DNA of 18,810 bases from the NCBI GenBank assembly GCA_023393095.1, contig JAEWMT010000104.1:1-18810 (forward strand). The letters run 5' to 3'. This document shows positions 13,930 through 18,810 of this stretch, piece after piece. Made by a program: the position numbers and the translations under genes. The DNA is from Bacillota bacterium. Its GTDB lineage: Bacteria > Bacillota > Clostridia > Lachnospirales > Lachnospiraceae. Position 1 is the first letter of the stretch; every line of letters begins with the position of its first letter. The notes beneath the pieces were generated by a model. The model searched no databases. It was not told where the DNA came from and saw only the letters and a list, made by a program, of their open reading frames with translations.

Positions 13930-15450
13930 TCATAATCTTTTATATTCTTTTGCTTTTCTTATTCCAAATTCCAAGAAGCTTTCATTTTTATTGTTCATTT
14001 CATTCTGAAGTATGGCAGATGGAAGAAGCGCCTCGTCATTAAGCTTCCTATACTCCTCCTGTAGAATTAGGCTGTATGTATTTTCCCTCTCCTCCTTAAC
14101 ACTTTGGCTATTTGTATTTTCCTTGTCTTCCTTAACACTTAGGTTATCTGTATTTCCGTTATCCACTTGATCGAGAAGCTTTGCAATCAAAGTTAATTTA
14201 TTGAAAATATCTTCCCCCCATTCCTTCAGACTAATTTTACCACCCTCAAGACGATTTAACATCAAGCCAGGTTTGCGGCCAGATAAGGCAATCAAATGAT
14301 GGTTTTCATTGATACGGCTCATCTCCCTGCTGTCAATTGGTCTGTTCTCTTCAAACAGACAATAAAGCATAAAGACCTGAAGGAAACGCATTTGTTCCAG
14401 ACTAATTCCTGTCTTAATATAAGGATTTATATCCAGTATACGAACCTCGGCATATTTCACACCACGACGGTCAAGTGCATCAATCTGACTCTCTCCCTGT
14501 TTGGTTATCTGTTTTAATCGTATTGGTGAATAGAATTCACTATCCTTTTGTAATATATTTGTATTTAGTTGAATACCAAGATTTGCAAATTTAAAGCTTT
14601 TCTGCGACAGCAGTTCGCGAATTCCCTGAATATATTCTTTCTTACTGTTGTAATAAGTACTATATCTTACCTGCTCCGGATTCGAATAACCATAACGGCT
14701 TACACGAAGTGATGTGGCATAATTATCATATTGTTCACAACACTCCGGGCAACATTTTCTTATATTTTCTACTTGTTCCTTCAAAACGGTATCATATGTA
14801 GCGTCAAATGAAGGTGATGCACCTAACAAATAGATTAAAAGCCAGCGGTACCTCAAGAAATTTCTGGCTACTGAAAAATATAATTCATCAGAAAATTCTG
14901 GCATTCTCCTAATATCTTGCATATCTCTGGCGTCACTATTCAAACCAAACTCACTGTATAATAATTGAAGCAGTTCTTTACCAAAAGAAAAGTTGAAGTG
15001 GATTCCTGAAATCATCTGCATTTTCTTACCATAACGGTTTGCGAGTCCCTGCCGGTAGAGATAGGCCGCCAAGCCTTCCTCTGAATGATCAAATTGAGAA
15101 ATCGGAATGAATTCCTCATCCGGAAGTCTCGGAGGCATACTAAGAGGCCACAATAATTCTCTACCCACACCCTTTCGCGCCTCCTCATAGAGGTATTTTA
15201 GATAATCATCCACCTGTTCTACCGAAGAGAATGCCGGGGTGATCAATTCCATCTGACTTTCGGAGAAATCCGTAGTAATTTCTTTATTCTTTAGCTTATC
15301 CCCAAAAGCCTTAGGATGAGGTGTTAAAGCCAAATCACCCTCATATGTAACACGTTGTAATTCTCGTTCTACTCCCCATTTTCCATCAAGAAGCAGATCC
15401 CTTGATTTCCTCAAAAATAATTCATACATTAAATCAAAATTCAAATTCAT
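13930..15450 (-). CDS. gshA: Glutamate-cysteine ligase (GshA-type)
   Basis: A 506-residue ligase making gamma-glutamylcysteine from glutamate, cysteine and ATP. Landmarks match the GshA/GshF N-terminal family: WGVERELQRV (25-34), the substrate loop TTDFSESQMELITP (59-72), SMPPRLPDEEF, GIHFNFSF (about 148-155), and YAEVRILDINPY (about 341-352). Length fits a stand-alone GshA. An extra hydrophilic stretch near residues 430-460 contains a 12-residue repeat, NT-SVKE-EN like, from a 36-bp tandem duplication. The ATG follows AAGGGAG and lies about 18 bases after a predicted transcription start. It forms an operon with the ATP-grasp gene; together they equal a split GshF. Glutathione synthesis is uncommon in Clostridia, so acquisition by transfer is plausible. 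Confidence 0.9.
   Translation of the reverse strand: MNLNFDLMYELFLRKSRDLLLDGKWGVERELQRVTYEGDLALTPHPKAFGDKLKNKEITTDFSESQMELITPAFSSVEQVDDYLKYLYEEARKGVGRELLWPLSMPPRLPDEEFIPISQFDHSEEGLAAYLYRQGLANRYGKKMQMISGIHFNFSFGKELLQLLYSEFGLNSDARDMQDIRRMPEFSDELYFSVARNFLRYRWLLIYLLGASPSFDATYDTVLKEQVENIRKCCPECCEQYDNYATSLRVSRYGYSNPEQVRYSTYYNSKKEYIQGIRELLSQKSFKFANLGIQLNTNILQKDSEFYSPIRLKQITKQGESQIDALDRRGVKYAEVRILDINPYIKTGISLEQMRFLQVFMLYCLFEENRPIDSREMSRINENHHLIALSGRKPGLMLNRLEGGKISLKEWGEDIFNKLTLIAKLLDQVDNGNTDNLSVKEDKENTNSQSVKEERENTYSLILQEEYRKLNDEALLPSAILQNEMNNKNESFLEFGIRKAKEYKRL
14077..14159. repeat. 36-bp tandem repeat inside gshA
   Basis: Two copies of a 36-bp unit beginning TGTATTTTCC (14077-14112 and 14113-14148) and a partial third from 14149. 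The length is a multiple of three, so the frame is kept and 12 residues are added per copy. The copies differ at several bases. Confidence 0.85.
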
Positions 15451-15474
15451 TTATTTATTCTCCCTTGTATTTAT

Positions 15475-15504
15475 ATCATAATAATTAATTGCAAATCATG
15501 TAAA
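15475..15504 (-). promoter_or_regulatory. Promoter of the gshA operon
   Basis: Minus-strand TTTACA (15499-15504), 18-base spacer, TATGAT (15475-15480). The predicted start near 15468 leaves a short leader that still contains the GGGAG ribosome site. Confidence 0.65.
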
Positions 15505-15512
15505 CTGTTGAT

Positions 15513-15618
15513 GTTGTATACACAGCAAATAATATTCTAGCGAGATAATAAAATGTTATAACACTTAACCTGAAGGAAACGTTGGTACGGAGGAATATGT
15601 ATCTGATGTGTATACAAC
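15513..15618. promoter_or_regulatory. Pair of 12-bp inverted operator-like sites upstream of gshA
   Basis: GTTGTATACACA at 15513-15524 and its exact reverse complement TGTGTATACAAC at 15607-15618, 94 bases apart centre to centre, about nine helical turns. The proximal copy sits just upstream of the gshA -35. Each contains the symmetric core GTATAC, as in GntR-type operators. A small inverted-repeat element of 106 bp is an alternative. Confidence 0.55.
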
Positions 15619-15698
15619 TGAAAGACTATATAGTTGCGCATTAACATCATTATATTGTAAATTGTTTTATAGTTTTATTACTATCGAACTTTACTTTT

Positions 15699-15736
15699 AA
15701 AAAATATTGTTCTGTGTACTTTTCACAGAACAATAT
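15699..15736 (-). terminator. Terminator of the ArsR-family gene
   Basis: Perfect 13-bp stem ATATTGTTCTGTG / CACAGAACAATAT (15704-15716 and 15724-15736), seven-base loop, then six T on the minus strand. It starts three bases after the stop codon. Confidence 0.92.
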
Positions 15737-15739
15737 AAA

Positions 15740-16045
15740 TTACTTTAAAAAACTACGTACTTCTTCTACAGCTTCTCTGTTTATCTTGCAGCAAAAGCTC
15801 TGCCCGTTACGAGTATAGGAAATCAATCCCGCATTCTGCAATTCTTTAAAATGATGTGAAATAGTTGATTTGGATAAGTCCATACAACAACATGCTTTTG
15901 TAAAGCATTTATCCATTCCTTCCGTTTCGATGCAATCACCATCCTTATTCTCAGTTTCACACCATTCATATAAGGCTTTAAATAGATACAATCTCTGTTC
16001 ACATGACAAAGCTTTAAACACTTTAACTAAATTTACTTTATTCAT
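15740..16045 (-). CDS. ArsR/SmtB-family repressor, cysteine-rich
   Basis: A 101-residue winged-helix repressor. After KVFKALSCEQRLYLFKALYEW (9-28), the usual ArsR first helices, comes an unusually long cysteine-bearing stretch (29-54, Cys29, 38, 47, 52, 53, 54), then the recognition helix DLSKSTISHHFKELQNAGLI (56-75) and a wing with Cys85 and Cys86. Nine cysteines in 101 residues point to a thiophilic ligand such as arsenite, antimonite, cadmium or lead. A frame reaching 16066 exists, but it would start upstream of the predicted transcription start; the ATG at 16045 coincides with that start and has no ribosome site, which implies leaderless translation. It is separated from arsC by the gsh genes. 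ArsR-like sites at its own promoter and at the arsC promoter suggest it could control both; this is inference. Confidence 0.87.
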   Translation of the reverse strand: MNKVNLVKVFKALSCEQRLYLFKALYEWCETENKDGDCIETEGMDKCFTKACCCMDLSKSTISHHFKELQNAGLISYTRNGQSFCCKINREAVEEVRSFLK

Positions 16046-16046
16046 A

Positions 16047-16080
16047 GTTCTATGATAATCGAACAATCAAACTTTGTCAA
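16047..16080 (-). promoter_or_regulatory. Promoter and operator of the ArsR-family gene
   Basis: Minus-strand TTGACA (16075-16080), 17-base spacer, TATCAT (16052-16057). The expected start falls at 16044-16046, on the A of the ATG. An 18-bp imperfect palindrome, GTTCTATGATAATCGAAC (16047-16064, 14 of 18 positions symmetric), covers the -10, a natural place for autorepression. Confidence 0.75.
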
Positions 16081-16357
16081 GAAATTTTCCATTATTTTAT
16101 ATAGTACATTTATTAAATGGTGAAACTGGACGATGGTTAAATTCCGGGTAATTACATGGATTTCATGATATAACAGCACATATTTAATTCATTTCTGTTA
16201 GAATATAATTGAAAGATATATTTTTTTAAAATATTAATTCTAATCATATATATTATGTAATCATTCCTATGTGCTTAGTTTGCAATTGTGTAAGAATACG
16301 AATTGATTATACGCAAATCAGCAAAACGAAATATTTACGAGTATTTAATTATACGCT

Positions 16358-17305
16358 TCAAATACACTTTCTTAGTACTCGCTGGTAAACCGACATATCT
16401 TCGGTAACCACAGATACAACCTCAAGTATTCCTGAACGAATCATTACTTCAATACGCAATGCGATCCAAGCATCACTAATTCCAAGTTGATAATTGGATA
16501 TCACTTGTCCGACAATCTTTCCTTCCTGAAATTCCTCGCTTTCTGCTGTGATTTCACGAAGGATAAAGTCATCATAGATTTTTTCTGATACACTGACCAA
16601 CTGACCATTCAGCACAGCTCGTAATGGTGCGTTCTCCACTTGAAGCTCCTTCCAAATAAATACACAATATTCTCTGAATAATGGCGATACAGTATTTTGC
16701 AAGGAAAGATACCGATGCCATTCTTCAGAAGCTGTTTCACCCCAGCCAGTTTTTCGCACGATATTTCCTTCTTCGTCAGTTTCCCATTCTGGGAGTTTGA
16801 CAATAGAGATTTCTCCATCATACACTTTCCACTGATTCAACTGATCCATGAACCAATAAAGCCCACACATTTCATCAGGCTGATTGCTATACCAGATTCG
16901 AATGGCTTCTCCCTTGGCTGCACGTTCCCGAACTATTTTCAGGTCCTCATTTATCTTTATAAGTTTTTCTTGCACTATCTGACAATTAACAATGTATAAA
17001 TGTTCTAGTGTCTGTTTCCGTTTGAATCCGAGTTGACTCTCTGAAATATCCCCAATGCTCAGAGCCAAATCGAATCCATAGATATCTGCTGGATTTCCAC
17101 CCATGGGAGTAGCCCTCTCCCATGCTAAGCGTTCCTTTTCCTCTGCTTTCCGTCGATAAGCTTCCATTTCCTCTTCGGTTGGCTTTTTTCCATCCGCGTG
17201 ATAAATGAAAACACCATTGATCCCACCTTGATATTTGCCCTTGCCATAGTTCTGTGCTGTTTTAAGACTTCCATAAGCACTTTCGTTGAATACAATCTCA
17301 ATCAT
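16358..17305 (-). CDS. DUF1835 / DUF3658 domain protein
   Basis: A 315-residue cytoplasmic protein of unknown function. The N-terminus MIEIVFNESAYGSLKTAQ is the typical opening of DUF1835, and the conserved IRIWYSNQPDEMCGLYW lies at about residues 136-152. The C-terminal 70 residues (FILREI to SGILEVV) fit the DUF3658 helical domain that usually accompanies it. A charged helix rich in Glu, Lys and Arg (about 41-65) lies between strands near the N-terminus. The frame opens 57 bases earlier, but the ATG at 17305 follows TTTGGAG and gives the family start. It is the first gene after smpB on the same strand and has its own untranslated space, so it is probably a separate unit. Confidence 0.8.
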   Translation of the reverse strand: MIEIVFNESAYGSLKTAQNYGKGKYQGGINGVFIYHADGKKPTEEEMEAYRRKAEEKERLAWERATPMGGNPADIYGFDLALSIGDISESQLGFKRKQTLEHLYIVNCQIVQEKLIKINEDLKIVRERAAKGEAIRIWYSNQPDEMCGLYWFMDQLNQWKVYDGEISIVKLPEWETDEEGNIVRKTGWGETASEEWHRYLSLQNTVSPLFREYCVFIWKELQVENAPLRAVLNGQLVSVSEKIYDDFILREITAESEEFQEGKIVGQVISNYQLGISDAWIALRIEVMIRSGILEVVSVVTEDMSVYQRVLRKCI

Positions 17306-17439
17306 AACAATTATTCTCCAAATCTCGGATTTACCTGTTCGCAGGATCATCTCAATAACCATTGGATAAGCACTGCTTGATAATTCCTGTTTGTCATTCT
17401 TAATCTATAATCTCAGTTCGTTACTATAAATTGTGAAAC

Positions 17440-17468
17440 AAAGGAGGGAATTTTAATATCCCTCCTTT
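17440..17468. terminator. Hairpin after smpB, possible terminator
   Basis: Perfect 10-bp stem AAAGGAGGGA / TCCCTCCTTT (17440-17449 and 17459-17468), nine-base loop, about 20 bases after the smpB stop. The minus strand continues GTTTCAC, so the U-tract is poor. It may stop rnr-smpB transcription or protect its 3' end. Confidence 0.5.
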
Positions 17469-17488
17469 CATTATAATTAATAATTTTA

Positions 17489-17953
17489 CTAATACAGATT
17501 CTTCACTTTAAAATCTTTCTCTGCTTCTCTTCGCATATCCTTCTTGGCAATATCCTGACGTTTATCATAGAGCTTTTTACCTCTCGCTAGACCAATCTCG
17601 ACCTTTACGAGACTCCCTTTAAAATAAACCTGTAAAGGCACCAGAGTATAGCCCTTGGTGGCTAACTGACCACCTATTTTATTGATTTCATAGCTATGCA
17701 GCAAAAGTTTGCGAACGCGCAAGGGATCCTTATTGAAAATGTTTCCCTTCTCGTACGGACTGATGTGCATCCCATAAATAAATACTTCGCCTTTTTCTAT
17801 TTTGAGAAATGATTCCTTAATACTGCATTTTCCCATTCGTAACGATTTGACTTCCGTTCCATGTAATGCGATGCCTGCTTCGTACTTATCTTCAATAAAA
17901 TAATCAAAGTACGCTTTTTTATTATTAGCAACTAATTTAATATTTTCCCCCAC
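17489..17953 (-). CDS. smpB: SsrA-binding protein SmpB
   Basis: A 154-residue RNA-binding protein that escorts tmRNA to stalled ribosomes. Family landmarks are present in order: KKAYFDYFIEDKYEAGIAL, GTEVKSLRMGKCSIKESF (33-50), the MHISPYEKGN segment, and the basic C-terminal tail KLYDKRQDIAKKDMRRE that inserts in the mRNA channel. Length is normal. The start is GTG directly after the rnr stop codon with no spacing, so translation is probably coupled; the nearest AAGGAG lies about 13 bases upstream. Its RNA partner ssrA is in the window but about 6 kb away. Confidence 0.97.
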   Translation of the reverse strand: MGENIKLVANNKKAYFDYFIEDKYEAGIALHGTEVKSLRMGKCSIKESFLKIEKGEVFIYGMHISPYEKGNIFNKDPLRVRKLLLHSYEINKIGGQLATKGYTLVPLQVYFKGSLVKVEIGLARGKKLYDKRQDIAKKDMRREAEKDFKVKNLY

Positions 17954-18810
17954 TTACTCTTCAAGGCTCCTTTCTTTAGGAGGCTCTGCCTCCACAAGAG
18001 CAAAATCGATGGTACGTAAGATTTTATCGGCATTCACTACCTCTATCGTAACCTTCTGCCCTAATTTATATGCTTTTTTGGTGTGCTCGCCCACCATCTG
18101 ATAATGTTCTCCATCATAGATATAATAATCATCCTGCATTTCACTGACACGAATCATACCCTCAATTGTATTGGGCAATTCAACGTACATTCCCCAGGAG
18201 GTTACTCCCGAGATAACTCCTTCAAAGGTTTCACCGATATGACCTTCCATATATTCCACCTTCTTGAGTTTCGATACCTCACGCTCGGACTCATCCGCCC
18301 TGCGCTCCGTTCTGCTGGAATGATCCGCTACTTCGAACAAGATTTTCTCATAATGCTCGCGCCTTTTCTCTCCGAGCTTACCGTTAATATTCTCCTTGAT
18401 AATGCGATGGATCTGCAGATCCGGATATCGCCTGATAGGAGAGGTGAAATGACAATAATACTTTGCAGATAATCCAAAATGACCAGTATTGGATACCGTG
18501 TATTTTGCCTGCTTCATCGAACGCAGGGTCAGCCTGCTGATCAGTGCTTCCTCCGGTGTGTCCTCAACCTTAATTAATAGCTTCTGTATTTCCTTCGGAT
18601 GAATATCATCCTGACCGATTTTAATACTGTAGCCGAAATTGTTAATAAATATAGCCAGGGCTCGTATCTTCTCTTCGTTCGGAGTGTCATGGGTTCGGTA
18701 TACAAATGGTACTTCCTGCCAGAAGAAATCTTCCGCAATTGTCTCATTTGCTATCAGCATGAATTCCTCAATAATTTTGGTAGCTTTATTTCTCTCATAG
18801 GGCTTAATCT
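17954..18810 (-). CDS. rnr: Ribonuclease R, C-terminal part (runs off the right edge)
   Basis: About 285 C-terminal residues of a 3'-5' exoribonuclease of the RNB family. The frame stays open to the window edge (KPYERNKATKIIEEF precedes the first internal ATG). Visible are the end of the RNB catalytic domain with HFTSPIRRYPDLQIHRII, the DHSSRTERRADESER helix, and an S1 RNA-binding domain (GETFEGVISGVTSWGMYVEL onward). The C-terminus is short and acidic without the long basic tail of the E. coli enzyme. RNase R degrades structured RNA and non-stop mRNA released by trans-translation, which explains its pairing with smpB. Confidence 0.95.
   Translation of the reverse strand, partial: IKPYERNKATKIIEEFMLIANETIAEDFFWQEVPFVYRTHDTPNEEKIRALAIFINNFGYSIKIGQDDIHPKEIQKLLIKVEDTPEEALISRLTLRSMKQAKYTVSNTGHFGLSAKYYCHFTSPIRRYPDLQIHRIIKENINGKLGEKRREHYEKILFEVADHSSRTERRADESEREVSKLKKVEYMEGHIGETFEGVISGVTSWGMYVELPNTIEGMIRVSEMQDDYYIYDGEHYQMVGEHTKKAYKLGQKVTIEVVNADKILRTIDFALVEAEPPKERSLEE

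Noticed and set aside
18083..18472. 129-codon plus-strand frame opposite rnr
   Set aside because: It is antisense to the conserved RNase R coding sequence, with no ribosome site or protein-family signature.
1..18810. CRISPR array, insertion sequence or prophage
   Set aside because: No regular spaced repeats, transposase, integrase or phage structural genes were seen on either strand.

Overview
The window reads as chromosome of a low-GC, Gram-positive anaerobe of the Clostridia, most likely a Lachnospiraceae member. The signs are high A+T, strong AGGAGG-type ribosome sites, consensus sigma-A promoters, a tmRNA of Firmicutes type with tag ANDNYELAAA, and an rnr-smpB pair. Nearly every gene lies on the minus strand, so the text below runs from high to low coordinates, the direction of transcription. 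These assignments come from motif recognition alone; no search was run.

Right end (18810-11090): the 3' part of rnr (RNase R) abuts smpB. The tmRNA gene ssrA, which serves the same trans-translation and RNA-quality-control pathway, lies about 6 kb further on. Between smpB and ssrA is an accessory block: a DUF1835/DUF3658 protein, a cysteine-rich ArsR repressor with an apparently leaderless start, a two-gene glutathione module (GshA-type ligase plus ATP-grasp protein, the two halves of a GshF enzyme as separate genes) and a thioredoxin-type arsenate reductase behind a perfect consensus promoter with ArsR-like operator repeats. Together they suggest a thiol and metalloid stress module.

Centre (10763-5799): two overlapping WYL-domain regulators end in a strong terminator. 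About 440 bases without a credible protein follow, folding on paper into tRNA-like elements and then a three-way junction. Next come a slipin (SPFH/band 7) protein with three N-terminal repeats and an RtcB RNA ligase. This is the most interesting locus: an RNA-repair operon with candidate tRNA-mimicking RNA and probable WYL control, without the RtcR, RtcA or Ro proteins of the proteobacterial systems.

Left end (5718-1): an ABC exporter half whose ATPase site carries the substitutions typical of the degenerate partner in heterodimeric exporters, a small four-helix membrane protein, a large MalT/LuxR-type regulator, and the first 30 codons of a gene whose N-terminus looks like an ABC exporter half. 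The exporter pair may therefore be split by the regulator and the membrane protein.

Several starts were moved inward from the longest reading frame because a promoter or a ribosome site decides the matter (LuxR regulator, ABC exporter, RtcB, slipin, second WYL protein, DUF1835 protein, ArsR).
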